From Paramicrobacterium humi (GTDB lineage Bacteria > Actinomycetota > Actinomycetes > Actinomycetales > Microbacteriaceae): a stretch of 64,000 nucleotides of DNA. Each line of letters starts with the position of its first letter. The stretch's first letter is position 1. Location: the NCBI RefSeq assembly GCF_900105715.1, contig NZ_FNRY01000001.1:2666001-2730000 (forward strand). Reading direction: 5' to 3'. The notes below the pieces were generated by a model. The model was given only the letters and a program-made list of their open reading frames with translations. It was not told where the DNA came from and did no database searches. The position numbers and the translations under genes were made by a program. Positions 1 through 7,914 of the stretch are shown here, piece by piece.

Positions 1-380
1 AAGAACCGGCAGATGAAGAAGAACAGGGGCGTGAACGAGAACGCCGTCGCGACGGTCGCGAGCAAGTACAGGCCGAGGGTGATGATGAACAGCTTCTTCC
101 GCCCGAACCGGTCGGTCAGATAGCCGAAGACGAGCGCGCCCGAGCAGGCGCCGGCGACGTAGATGCCCGCCGCAAGCCCGATCTCTCCTGTCGTGAGGCC
201 GAGCCCGCTGCTGTCCTCGGTGAGTCGGCCGGCGATCGCGCCGACGATGGTGACCTCGAGGCCGTCGAGGATCCACACGGTGCCGAGGCCGACGACGACG
301 AGCCAATGCCATCGCGCCCACGGCAGGCGATCCATCCGAGCCGGGATGCGGGTTGCGATGGTGCGAAGCCCTTCGGCCAT
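1..380 (-). CDS. MFS transporter, N-terminal part (cut by window edge)
   Basis: About 126 N-terminal codons are visible; the rest lies off the left edge. After a short basic leader there is a first membrane helix beginning near residue 22, and a second helix that ends in the MFS loop 2-3 signature [11 protein letters not shown], followed by a third helix. This marks the major facilitator superfamily (proton- or solute-coupled secondary transport in the cytoplasmic membrane). The ATG at 380 has a good ribosome site (GGAGGGAGAGATC directly upstream). The TM1 sequence ILDGLEVTI resembles sugar and aromatic-acid porters, but the substrate cannot be told from this fragment. A LacI-type palindrome lies about 80 nt upstream at 462-473. 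Confidence 0.88.
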   Translation of the reverse strand, partial: MAEGLRTIATRIPARMDRLPWARWHWLVVVGLGTVWILDGLEVTIVGAIAGRLTEDSSGLGLTTGEIGLAAGIYVAGACSGALVFGYLTDRFGRKKLFIITLGLYLLATVATAFSFTPLFFFICRF

Positions 381-422
381 GATCTCTCCCTCCGGAAGCG
401 CAGGACGGGCGCCCGTTGGCTC

Positions 423-473
423 AGGCTAGGGTTCCTCCTGACGCCGCGCACGGGGGTTGACAGAAGCGCTTCT
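423..473 (-). promoter_or_regulatory. Upstream region of the MFS gene: -10-like TAGCCT and LacI-type palindrome AGAAGCGCTTCT
   Basis: Positions 462-473 hold a perfect 12-bp palindrome AGAAGCGCTTCT. Its centre fits the AANCGNTT core typical of LacI/GalR-family operators. On the minus strand a TAGCCT hexamer (428-423) follows, then a 42-nt leader with the ribosome site of the MFS gene. The palindrome overlaps the stop codon of the neighbouring amidotransferase gene. The assignment to a LacI-type repressor is inference; no such regulator is in the window. Confidence 0.4.
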
Positions 474-1272
474 ACGCGGGAATCAGCTCGAGCCGCGTGA
501 GCTCCCGCGACTGGATGTCGATCATCGCCGCGGTGTCCTGCGGAACGGGCGTCCAGTGGTCGGCGTCGAGTCCGCTCGAGATCACGTGCACGCAGCTCTC
601 GGTTCGCTGGTAGTCCATCGCGTAGTACTCGTTCTCGTGCCGCGCCGGGATCGCGTCGGGGGACTCGAAGAGGGCGCGGAGGCCCTCCTTCGGCGAATCG
701 GCGCGACTGTTGACGTGCACGGCGAACAGCTTCGTCGGCGTCAGAAGCAGCGAGTTCAAGCTGTCGTTCGGGAACTCGCGCATGAGGATGCGCAGAGCGA
801 TCGTCACTCCCTCCGCTTCGTCGTCGCACTGCTGTATGCACTGCATGATCAGGCGGAAGTATCGCTCACTGTCGGTGTCTCCGCGCAGCTTCTGCCGCGA
901 CTCGGGCGTCAGCAGCTCGTCGAGCTTCTCCATCGGGGCGATGTGCCCGTTGTGCCCGAACGCGTAGTCCCCGTCGACGAAGGGGTGCGTGTTCTCCGGC
1001 CGCACGGGCAGACCGCCCGTCGCCCATCGCAAATGGAGGATGCCGGCCGAGCCGAGCGGGCGTGCGGCGAGCCGCGCATACTCCGGGTCGTCGTGCGCGG
1101 ACAGCGGCGAGCGCGCGGTTCGCGTGTGCCCATCCTCCGGGTCGTGCCACGCCATGCCCCAGCCGTCCCCGTGGACGCTCGTGAGGGCCGTGAAGTCCCT
1201 GAAGCCGTCCGCCCCCAGCTCGTCGACCACGGCCGTCGGCCGGTCAGAGACGTATCCGAACAGTCGGCACAT
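472..1272 (-). CDS. Class II glutamine amidotransferase (YafJ-like)
   Basis: The 266-residue protein begins MCRLFGYVS. Removal of Met would expose Cys2, the N-terminal nucleophile of class II (Ntn-type) glutamine amidotransferases, which hydrolyse an amide and pass on ammonia. The conserved HGDGWGMAW and the GHNG segment further on fit the domain. No synthase domain follows, so it is a free-standing amidotransferase domain of unknown acceptor. The start at 1272 is preferred over longer frames because it gives Cys2 and has AGGAAGGA upstream. It is divergent from a GCS2-type ligase with 85 nt between. EgtC of ergothioneine synthesis is a distant alternative, but EgtB and EgtD partners are absent here. 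Confidence 0.85.
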   Translation of the reverse strand: MCRLFGYVSDRPTAVVDELGADGFRDFTALTSVHGDGWGMAWHDPEDGHTRTARSPLSAHDDPEYARLAARPLGSAGILHLRWATGGLPVRPENTHPFVDGDYAFGHNGHIAPMEKLDELLTPESRQKLRGDTDSERYFRLIMQCIQQCDDEAEGVTIALRILMREFPNDSLNSLLLTPTKLFAVHVNSRADSPKEGLRALFESPDAIPARHENEYYAMDYQRTESCVHVISSGLDADHWTPVPQDTAAMIDIQSRELTRLELIPA

Positions 1273-1357
1273 GTGCACCGTCCTTCCTGCATATCGTCTC
1301 TCGAGCCTCTCGCCAAGCCCGTGCGAGTACAACCCGTTGACTGACAGAGTGGGCGAC

Positions 1358-2458
1358 ATGCGGAGTGTAGGAGTGGAAGAAGAACTGTTGCTCGTCAATG
1401 CGGAGACCGGCATCCCCCGAGCCGTCGCGGCCCGGGCGATTCGCAACGCCGACACCGAGAACGGCGACGAAGGCGGCTCCCTCGAGGGCGAGCTCCAACA
1501 GCAGCAGCTCGAGACCGACACGCCGCCGACCGAGCGGATGGACGTGCTCGGCGAGGACGTGCGCGCGTGGCGGCGCACCGCCATCGACGCGGCTCGCGAG
1601 GCGGGCGCGCGTGTCATCGCCTCCGGCACGTCACCGCTCCCGGTGCAGCCGACCGTCGACACCGACCCGCGCTACCAGCAGATGATCGAGCACTTCGGTC
1701 TCACCACGAGCGAGCAGCTCACGTGCGCCTGCCACGTGCACGTGTCTGTCGAATCGCCGGAGGAGGGCGTGGCCGTCCTTGACCGCATTCGAACCTGGAC
1801 GCCGCTGCTCATCGGGCTGAGCGCGAACTCCCCGTACTGGCAGGGCCAGGACAGCGGGTACGCGAGCTACCGGTCGCAGGCGCTGCAGCGCTGGCCCTCG
1901 GCGGGCCCGCAACCGGTCCACGGCTCGCTCGACGGGTACGAGGGCCTCCTGCAGGCCATGCTCGACTCGGGCGTGATCCTCGATCGCGGCATGGTGTACT
2001 TCGACGCGCGATTGTCCCACCGGTTCCCGACCGTGGAGATCCGCGTGGCCGACGTGTGCGCCGATGCGCGCGACACGGTGCTCATCGCCGCCTTGTGCCG
2101 CGCACTGGTCGACACGGCCGCACGTCAGTGGCAGGACGGCGAACCGGCATTGACGTTCTCGCCGACGATGGTGCGCCTGGCCAACTGGCAGGCGAGCCGC
2201 CACGGCCTCGACGCCGACCTGCTCCACCCGCGCACCATGCGACCGGTGGCCGCTCGCGCGGCGCTCGAGGAGCTTCTCGATCTGCTCACTCCCGCGCTTG
2301 ACGCCTCGGGAGATCTCGAGCTCGTGAACGCGGGCGTCGAGCGCATCCTGGCACGCGGCACGGGAGCGGCGCGGCAGCGCGCCATGCTCGAGAAGACGGG
2401 TCAGCTGAGCGACGTCGTCGCGGAGCTCGCGCGCGTCACCGCCGGTCAAGACGAGTAG
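1358..2458 (+). CDS. Carboxylate-amine ligase, GCS2 / YbdK family (glutamate-cysteine ligase-like)
   Basis: The 366-residue protein opens with MRSVGVEEELLLVNAETG, the hallmark of the GCS2 family, whose members join glutamate to an amine (glutamate-cysteine ligase activity, weak in YbdK). The middle CHVHVSVES and the later FPTVEIRVADV are conserved ATP- and metal-binding segments of this fold. Length matches YbdK-type ligases (about 370). ATG 1358 is chosen; an in-frame GTG at 1349 is possible. In mycothiol-producing bacteria such ligases usually do not make glutathione, so the true substrate is unknown. Confidence 0.85.
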   Translation: MRSVGVEEELLLVNAETGIPRAVAARAIRNADTENGDEGGSLEGELQQQQLETDTPPTERMDVLGEDVRAWRRTAIDAAREAGARVIASGTSPLPVQPTVDTDPRYQQMIEHFGLTTSEQLTCACHVHVSVESPEEGVAVLDRIRTWTPLLIGLSANSPYWQGQDSGYASYRSQALQRWPSAGPQPVHGSLDGYEGLLQAMLDSGVILDRGMVYFDARLSHRFPTVEIRVADVCADARDTVLIAALCRALVDTAARQWQDGEPALTFSPTMVRLANWQASRHGLDADLLHPRTMRPVAARAALEELLDLLTPALDASGDLELVNAGVERILARGTGAARQRAMLEKTGQLSDVVAELARVTAGQDE

Positions 2459-2465
2459 GACCGGC

Positions 2466-3155
2466 TCAGGAGCCCGGTCGGATCGACAGGTCGGTCAGCT
2501 CCGCGTCGCGCGGCAGGTCAAGGGCTGTGAGGATGCCGGTGGCCACCGACTCCGGGTCGATGAAGCGGCTCGGGTCGTAGTCCTTGCCCTCCTGCTGGTG
2601 CACCTTCTGCTGCATGGGCGTCGAGGTTCGCCCCGGGTACACCGACGTCACACGCACGCCGTTGGCGTGCTCTTCGTCGCGGACCGCGTCGGCGAGGGCT
2701 TTGAGACCGTGCTTGGACGCGGCGTAGGCGCCCCAGTTCGCTCGTGCCGCGAGGCCGGAACCCGAGTTGACGAACACGATGTGCCCGCGCGAGGCACGCA
2801 GGAGAGGCAGCAGGAGCCGCGTGAGCTCGGCGGGAGCGACGAGGTTCACGGCGAGCTGGCTCTCCCACGCCGCGGGGGCTAGATCGGCGACGGCGCCGAG
2901 ATCGACGACGCCCGCGACGTGCACGAGCGAGTCGAGGCGCGCGGGCAGGGACTGCTTCGAGAGGGCCCACGACAGCCGGCCCGGCTGGGCGAGATCGCCG
3001 ACGAGCGTCGTCGCGCCGGGGAAGGCGTCGACGAGCTGCCGCGCGCGTCCCGCATCGCGCGCATGGAGGACGAGGGAGTCGCCCCGCTCGTGGAGGCGGC
3101 GCGCGAGCGCGGCGCCGATGCCGGAGCCCGCGCCGGTGATGAGATGAACGGCCAT
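2466..3155 (-). CDS. Short-chain dehydrogenase/reductase (SDR)
   Basis: This 229-residue classical SDR has the N-terminal dinucleotide-binding motif TGAGSGIG near residues 7-14. It also has a VNSGSG serine segment and the catalytic YAASK (Tyr and Lys of the SDR tetrad). It should catalyse NAD(P)-dependent carbonyl/alcohol interconversion in the cytosol; the substrate is not evident. The start at 3155 (MAVHLITG) puts the glycine motif at the usual distance from the N terminus. It runs leftward and its 3' end almost touches that of the ligase gene (7 nt), with no terminator visible between. Confidence 0.9.
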   Translation of the reverse strand: MAVHLITGAGSGIGAALARRLHERGDSLVLHARDAGRARQLVDAFPGATTLVGDLAQPGRLSWALSKQSLPARLDSLVHVAGVVDLGAVADLAPAAWESQLAVNLVAPAELTRLLLPLLRASRGHIVFVNSGSGLAARANWGAYAASKHGLKALADAVRDEEHANGVRVTSVYPGRTSTPMQQKVHQQEGKDYDPSRFIDPESVATGILTALDLPRDAELTDLSIRPGS

Positions 3156-3226
3156 GCTGCAATCGTGCCACGCATGCGCGGCAGGTGCTGTCAAGGCTCT
3201 TGCCGCGCTGCTGCCTCGCCCATTGG

Positions 3227-4303
3227 ATGAAGAGCGTGGCAGATCTCTCCGTTGCGCGTCAGGTGGTTCGATCCGTGTTCTCGCCGTTTCGGCTTCTGCT
3301 GGCGCTGAAGACGGCTATCGCTGTCATCGGAGCGTGGCTGCTCGGGGTGCTTCTGCCGGGCGAACTCGACACGTACGCCTACTACGCACCGCTTGGCGCG
3401 CTCCTCGGCGTGACCCCGACCGTGATCGGGTCCATCCGCTCGAGCGTCGAGATGGTGGTGGGCATCGTGCTCGGTGTCGCCCTCGGCTGGCTCCTGATCG
3501 CGACGGGCATGCCGTGGTTCCTCCGGGCGCCGCTCGCCGCCGGCCTCGGCGTGCTCGTCGCCGGCATCCGACGACTCGGCGAAGGTCGCATCTACGTCGC
3601 GATAGCCGGCGTCTTCGTCGTGATTCTCGGCGTCGACGACCCCGAGTCGTACGGCATCGGCTATGTGGTGCAGTTCGGCCTCGGCCTGCTCGTCGGGACC
3701 CTCGTCAACCTGGTCTTCGTCCCGCCCCTCGAGTTCAACTCCGCCCGCACCCGGCTCTCGACCCTGCGACTCGAGATCGCCAGCCAGGTCGAGAACCTCG
3801 CGGACGTTCTCGAGGCGGAATGGCCGCCGGACGGCCGCGACTGGCTCGACGGCGTGCGAGAGCTGCGCCATTCGCTCGATGAGACGCAGGAACTCGCCGA
3901 CGAGGCCCGCGAGAGCGGCAAGGCGAACCCGCGGAAGCTGTGGCACAAGGGCAGCCTGTCGGGAGTGTACGAGGATCTGGATGCGCTGCGACTCGTCGCT
4001 CGCCGGCTGTCCGACGTGACGGAGGCGTTGAGCGGGGCGATCTGGCACGAGCCGGTGACGGTGGAGATTCCGCCGGAGCTCATCGACCCGCTGCGCACCG
4101 CGCTCGGCAGCATCGCCGAGTACATTCGCGCGTGGGACGCCGGTGACGGGACGGCAGAAGCCGGCGAACGCTGCGCGGCGGCGATGCGGGACGTCATCGA
4201 CACGCTCCACCGTGAAAAGGTCGTCGAGTCCGGCTCCGGCACGATCATCTTCGCCCTGCGCACGATCCAGCGCCGCATCGACGAGCGGGCGCGAACACAG
4301 TGA
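3227..4303 (+). CDS. FUSC-family membrane protein (aromatic-acid exporter-like)
   Basis: The 358-residue protein has an N-terminal half with about six hydrophobic helices (residues ~20-170). The C-terminal half is long, charged and helical. This is the architecture of FUSC/ArAE-type proteins (fusaric-acid resistance, p-hydroxybenzoate efflux). The C-terminal half holds several heptad-like stretches, so a cytoplasmic coiled-coil domain is likely. The start is not certain: ATG 3227 is used, but GTG 3236 with AAGAG upstream is nearly as good. The family role is export of aromatic acids or regulation of envelope stress; the substrate here is unknown. Confidence 0.78.
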   Translation: MKSVADLSVARQVVRSVFSPFRLLLALKTAIAVIGAWLLGVLLPGELDTYAYYAPLGALLGVTPTVIGSIRSSVEMVVGIVLGVALGWLLIATGMPWFLRAPLAAGLGVLVAGIRRLGEGRIYVAIAGVFVVILGVDDPESYGIGYVVQFGLGLLVGTLVNLVFVPPLEFNSARTRLSTLRLEIASQVENLADVLEAEWPPDGRDWLDGVRELRHSLDETQELADEARESGKANPRKLWHKGSLSGVYEDLDALRLVARRLSDVTEALSGAIWHEPVTVEIPPELIDPLRTALGSIAEYIRAWDAGDGTAEAGERCAAAMRDVIDTLHREKVVESGSGTIIFALRTIQRRIDERARTQ

Positions 4304-4365
4304 CGCATTTGCCGCTTCGCCCGGCTCCGGGCAAGCTGGGAGAACCCACCGAAAGCGACCCCATC

Positions 4366-4848
4366 ATGACAGCAGACCTGCAGACGATCACCACACGCGC
4401 AACGACCGTCGGCGTTCTCACGATCGTCGTCGGCGTGCTTGTCGCCCTCTGGGTGGTCGGCAGCCGCGCGCTGTTCGGCATGACGGGACCCGTCGCCGTC
4501 ATCATGGCGTGCACCCTCGCGCCTGTCGGCCTCGTGCTGCAGGTGCTCAGCGGAGTGTGGCTTCGGCGCGCCCTGGCGCTCGGGCATCGCATCGTTCCGG
4601 TGATCGTCGCCCTCTCGTTCTCGGCGACCGCCGGCATCCTGTTCGGACTGACCGTCCCTGAGATCACGGGGACGGGACCGCGATCGCTTTTCGCCCCCGC
4701 AGGCGACGGGTTCGCGCTCGAGATGTCGACGGCGCTGTGCAACCCGCTCGCCGTCGTCTACCTCGGCACGTCGATCGCCGCCGCGATCTTCGCGAGGCTC
4801 GCGCTGCGGACGCCGCGCACGGAGGAAGCGCACGACTTCGCATCGTAA
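4366..4848 (+). CDS. Hypothetical four-helix membrane protein
   Basis: This 160-residue protein is not assigned to a known family. It has about four hydrophobic segments (near residues 12-30, 37-58, 75-95 and 120-145) with short loops and a charged C terminus, so it is an integral membrane protein. The ATG at 4366 is chosen because the hydrophobic profile begins soon after it; there is no strong ribosome site. It follows the FUSC-like gene by 62 nt and precedes the EEP-family gene by 27 nt in the same direction, so the three may be co-transcribed. Confidence 0.65.
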   Translation: MTADLQTITTRATTVGVLTIVVGVLVALWVVGSRALFGMTGPVAVIMACTLAPVGLVLQVLSGVWLRRALALGHRIVPVIVALSFSATAGILFGLTVPEITGTGPRSLFAPAGDGFALEMSTALCNPLAVVYLGTSIAAAIFARLALRTPRTEEAHDFAS

Positions 4849-4875
4849 TGTGGAAACGGCCCCAAGGGAGGCACC

Positions 4876-5610
4876 GTGAAGGTCATCAGCTACAACTTGC
4901 GCAAGAACCGCGCCGTCGGAGAACTCGTCTCGCTCGTCGAGGAGTACCGCCCGGACGCGGTGTGCCTGCAGGAGGTCGACACGGTCGCGCTGCCGCAAGA
5001 GGTCGGCTCGCTCCGACTCGCCGATTCCACGAGCCGGAATCGACTGGGACTGGCGATCTACTACAACGGAGACCGCTTCACGGCGGTGGACACCCAGACG
5101 TTCGCCCTCAAGAAGTCCCTGCACGACCGTGTGCTTCGACCGGCGCACGAGCGATTGATCGGCACGCGCCTGACCGACATGGAGGAAGGCCGGGACGTCA
5201 TCGTCGCGTCCTTCCATGCGGCTCCGCTGACGGCGCTCAATTCCCTTCGCCGCAATCAGATCCGCTCAGCGCACGAGGTGCTGCACATGATGGGCCCCGG
5301 CGTTCCGACCCTCATGGTGGGCGACTACAACTACCCGGTCTTCAAGAACGGGCTCACGCAGCGGGTGCGCGGTCGTGGCTACGAGCTGACGCTCAGCGAC
5401 GCGCGCACGTACACGCGCTACAAGTTCTTCCGCGGCCACTTCGACTTCGCCACGTCGATCGGCCTCGACATCGAGCACGTCGTCACGCTTCCGCGAGGGC
5501 TCTCCGATCACATGCCGATCCTCGTGGACTCCGGTTTCGGACCGCCGCTCGGCGTCGACCTCGAGAAGACCGACGAGCTGCCGGACCGCCCCGACGACTT
5601 CGTGATCTGA
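4876..5610 (+). CDS. Endonuclease/exonuclease/phosphatase (EEP) family protein
   Basis: The 244-residue protein starts with GTG behind a clear ribosome site (GGGAGGCACC). It shows the EEP fold markers in order: SYNLRKN (metal-site Asn) at the N terminus, CLQEVD (catalytic Glu), VGDYNYP in place of the usual GDFN, and SDHMPI at the C terminus (Asp-His pair). Such enzymes cleave phosphodiesters in nucleic acids, inositol phosphates or lipids using Mg2+. No signal peptide is visible, so it is probably cytosolic. It converges with the FAD-Rieske gene, with only 2 nt between stops. Confidence 0.85.
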   Translation: MKVISYNLRKNRAVGELVSLVEEYRPDAVCLQEVDTVALPQEVGSLRLADSTSRNRLGLAIYYNGDRFTAVDTQTFALKKSLHDRVLRPAHERLIGTRLTDMEEGRDVIVASFHAAPLTALNSLRRNQIRSAHEVLHMMGPGVPTLMVGDYNYPVFKNGLTQRVRGRGYELTLSDARTYTRYKFFRGHFDFATSIGLDIEHVVTLPRGLSDHMPILVDSGFGPPLGVDLEKTDELPDRPDDFVI

Positions 5611-5612
5611 GC

Positions 5613-7091
5613 TCACTTCCTCCGCAGGTCGCGGCAGGCCGGGCCTTCCAGCCGACAGCCGTCCGCGGTGAAGCGCGACCCGTGCGCCGGGCAGTCCCAC
5701 GACTTCTCCTGGTCGTTCCACGACAGGATCGCCCCCATGTGCGTGCACACGGGGGAGACGCGGTGCCTCGTTCCGTCGACGCATGAGTCGGCGACGAGAC
5801 GAATGCCCTCACGCCCCACGGCGCCCTGGCCCTCCCGTGGCGCATCCGCCGGCAGCGACCGCAGCGCTCCCGCCCACCCCGTGGCGTAGTGACGAGCGAC
5901 CGCCGCGCCCATGCCGAGGCCGCGGGCGAGCGCGACGGGAGTGGTGATCCTGTGGTGCAGGACGCGCGCCCAGTCCGGAAGCTCGCCGAGCATCGTCGCG
6001 GCGAGCGTGAGCGCGCACTGGGCCGAGTTCGCCATGCCCCATTTGTCGTACCCGGTCGCCAGGTAGACGCGTCCGCGCCCCCGCGGCAGGTGGCCGACGA
6101 ACGGCACGCCGTGCGGAGACTCGTAGTCCTGCGCGCTCCACACGTGCGTGCGTCGGGCTCCGGGCCAGTGCGTCTGGGTCCACTCATCGAGATGCGCCAC
6201 TCGGGAGGCGGGGGACGGATGCCGCCCGACGCCGTGGCCGAGCCCGCCGACGAGCAGAAGCTCCCCGCCGTCGTCGCTCGGCGTCGTGCGGATGGAGTGC
6301 GTGGGCTGATCGACGCTCAGGCTCATCGCCGCGGGCAGCGGCCCGTTCACGGCGTAGCTTGCCGCGTACGAGCGCTTGGCCTCGAGCTTCGCGAAGTACA
6401 GGCCCCGATCAAGAACCGGAGTCCCGCTCGCGAGCGTGAGCGTCGACCCGGTGACGTCGCCGACCGAGGTGTGGACGACCACCGGGCGCCCGGCTTTCGC
6501 TCCCCGCACCCGCACACCCTCGTGAATCGTTCCGCCGAGCGTGCGCAGCTCGGCGGCGAGGGCGAGCGCGACGTCGAGGGGATCGAACTGCGCTTGATCG
6601 GCGAGCCCGATCGCGGCGCGGGTCGGGAACGGCAGTCCCGCGTCCGCCAGCCGCGTGACAGGCAGCCCGAGCGACCGGGCGACGCGGTACTCCCGGTCGA
6701 TGAGCGCGGCGCCGTTGTCCGTCGCCGCATAGCTCACGCTCTGTCGGCGCTGCATCGGAACGCCCGCGTCGCCGATGAACTCGGTGAGCCAGTCCATGCC
6801 CGCGCGGTTCGCGTCGAGGTAGGCGCGTGCGACACGCTGGGTCGTGCGATGCTGCACCTCCTGCAGCCGCGCCCCCTGCAGGAGGCTCAGCTTCGCCGTC
6901 GTGTTGCCCGTCGTCACCGCGGCCAGCGTGCGGGCCTCGAGAACGGCGACACGGCGCCCGGCTCGGGCGAGCAGCAGCGCGGTGACGAGGCCCGTGAGCC
7001 CTGCTCCGACGATGATGTCTTCAGCGCCGTCCAGGCGGTCGAGAGGATCGCTTGGGGGAAGCTCATGCCTGGCGAGCCACAGTGAGGTCAT
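5613..7091 (-). CDS. FAD-dependent oxidoreductase with C-terminal Rieske [2Fe-2S] domain
   Basis: In this 492-residue fusion, residues ~25-60 carry the FAD/NAD-binding GAGLTG Rossmann motif of DAO/DadA-type amine or amino-acid oxidoreductases. Residues ~400-492 form a Rieske domain with Cys449-x-His451 and Cys467-x2-His470 as cluster ligands (CTHMG ... CPAHGSRF). The FAD-DAO-plus-Rieske architecture is a known family whose physiological substrate is poorly defined; the Rieske centre probably passes electrons to or from the flavin. It lies 87 nt downstream of a tetR-like gene on the same strand. Confidence 0.92.
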   Translation of the reverse strand: MTSLWLARHELPPSDPLDRLDGAEDIIVGAGLTGLVTALLLARAGRRVAVLEARTLAAVTTGNTTAKLSLLQGARLQEVQHRTTQRVARAYLDANRAGMDWLTEFIGDAGVPMQRRQSVSYAATDNGAALIDREYRVARSLGLPVTRLADAGLPFPTRAAIGLADQAQFDPLDVALALAAELRTLGGTIHEGVRVRGAKAGRPVVVHTSVGDVTGSTLTLASGTPVLDRGLYFAKLEAKRSYAASYAVNGPLPAAMSLSVDQPTHSIRTTPSDDGGELLLVGGLGHGVGRHPSPASRVAHLDEWTQTHWPGARRTHVWSAQDYESPHGVPFVGHLPRGRGRVYLATGYDKWGMANSAQCALTLAATMLGELPDWARVLHHRITTPVALARGLGMGAAVARHYATGWAGALRSLPADAPREGQGAVGREGIRLVADSCVDGTRHRVSPVCTHMGAILSWNDQEKSWDCPAHGSRFTADGCRLEGPACRDLRRK

Positions 7092-7178
7092 GTCCGTCCC
7101 ATTCGTTCGGCGGAAGCTGGGCTCCTCAGTCGATCGCGGGTTCGGTCGCGCGGCAACCCCTTGACGGGACCGACGAGA

Positions 7179-7781
7179 TCAGCGTGAGAGCCCCAGCGCC
7201 GCGAGCGCGGCAAGCGCCTGTGCTCTCGCTCCCTCCTCAGTGACGGGTTCGAGCAGGCCGAGAAGACGCATCCGGTGCGGCTGCCCGAGCAGAAGCGTGA
7301 ACAGCGTGCGGGCGAGCTCGTCGGAATCGAGGCCGCGTTCGCCGCGGAGGTGCTCGGCGAGGCGTGCGATGTGGCGTTCATCGCCGTTCGCGTGAAGCGT
7401 GACAGCGAGTTCAGGGAATCGCGTCGACTCGGCGATGACGAGCCGGTGCAGGCCGATGAGCTCGGCGGAGTGGAGGCGACGCACGATGCGAATCGAGAGG
7501 GACTCGAGCGTGTCGTCGGGCGGGGGATCGGTGCTGACGCCCTTGGCGAGGCTCTGCACCATTTCGCTGAAGACGGCCGCCTTGTCGCCGAAATAGCTGT
7601 AGATCGTGCGCTTGCTCACGCGCGCGGCCTGCGCGAGCTGTTCGATCGTCGTGTTCCCGAAGCCGCGTTCGAGGAAGACGATCAGGGCGGCATCGAGAAT
7701 CTGGGCTCGGCGCTGCACCCGCTCGGCGGCGGTCGGGCGGCCGCGCTTGCGCGCCGGGCCAGTAGCCGGGGATGCCGTCAT
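7179..7781 (-). CDS. TetR-family transcriptional regulator
   Basis: This 200-residue protein has an N-terminal TetR helix-turn-helix (residues ~15-65; TIEQLAQAARVSKRTIYSYF is the recognition region) preceded by a basic arm KRGRPTAAER. The C-terminal ligand domain is unassigned. The start at 7781 has GGAGAG upstream. It is divergent from pdhABC, and the 133-nt gap holds a TetR-like dyad (7841-7858). The obvious inference is autoregulation and control of the PDH operon. Control of the FAD-Rieske gene just downstream is another possibility. Confidence 0.93.
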   Translation of the reverse strand: MTASPATGPARKRGRPTAAERVQRRAQILDAALIVFLERGFGNTTIEQLAQAARVSKRTIYSYFGDKAAVFSEMVQSLAKGVSTDPPPDDTLESLSIRIVRRLHSAELIGLHRLVIAESTRFPELAVTLHANGDERHIARLAEHLRGERGLDSDELARTLFTLLLGQPHRMRLLGLLEPVTEEGARAQALAALAALGLSR

Positions 7782-7840
7782 GCTCTCTCCTGTCCGGAGC
7801 ACCCTAGAATAGGTGCGTCCGACCACTCCATGCCATACAA

Positions 7841-7858
7841 TGATACCGAACAGTCTCA
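7841..7858. promoter_or_regulatory. Candidate TetR operator between tetR-like gene and pdhA
   Basis: The 18-bp sequence TGATACCGAACAGTCTCA is an imperfect dyad (TGANACNGNNCNGTNTCA; 12 of 18 positions symmetric). It lies in the divergent intergenic region, 60 bp from the tetR start and 56 bp from the pdhA start. Size and outer half-sites TGAnAC/GTnTCA fit TetR-family operators. On the minus strand TATTCT (7811-7806) and TAGGGT (7806-7801) are possible -10 boxes for tetR. Confidence 0.45.
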
Positions 7859-7914
7859 TTTTGGCTGCTAATGCGTTAGAGGCCCCCCACAAGGGAGGTC
7901 GAAGGGAGTTCTTG

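Noticed and set aside
457-462. TTGACA as a plus-strand -35 box
   Set aside because: No -10 box at a fitting distance and no plus-strand gene begins there; the position lies at the 3' end of the amidotransferase gene.
3661-5217. 518-codon minus-strand frame across the FUSC-like, membrane-protein and EEP genes
   Set aside because: It spans three plausible genes and their starts, has no recognisable domain, and shows the typical shadow composition.
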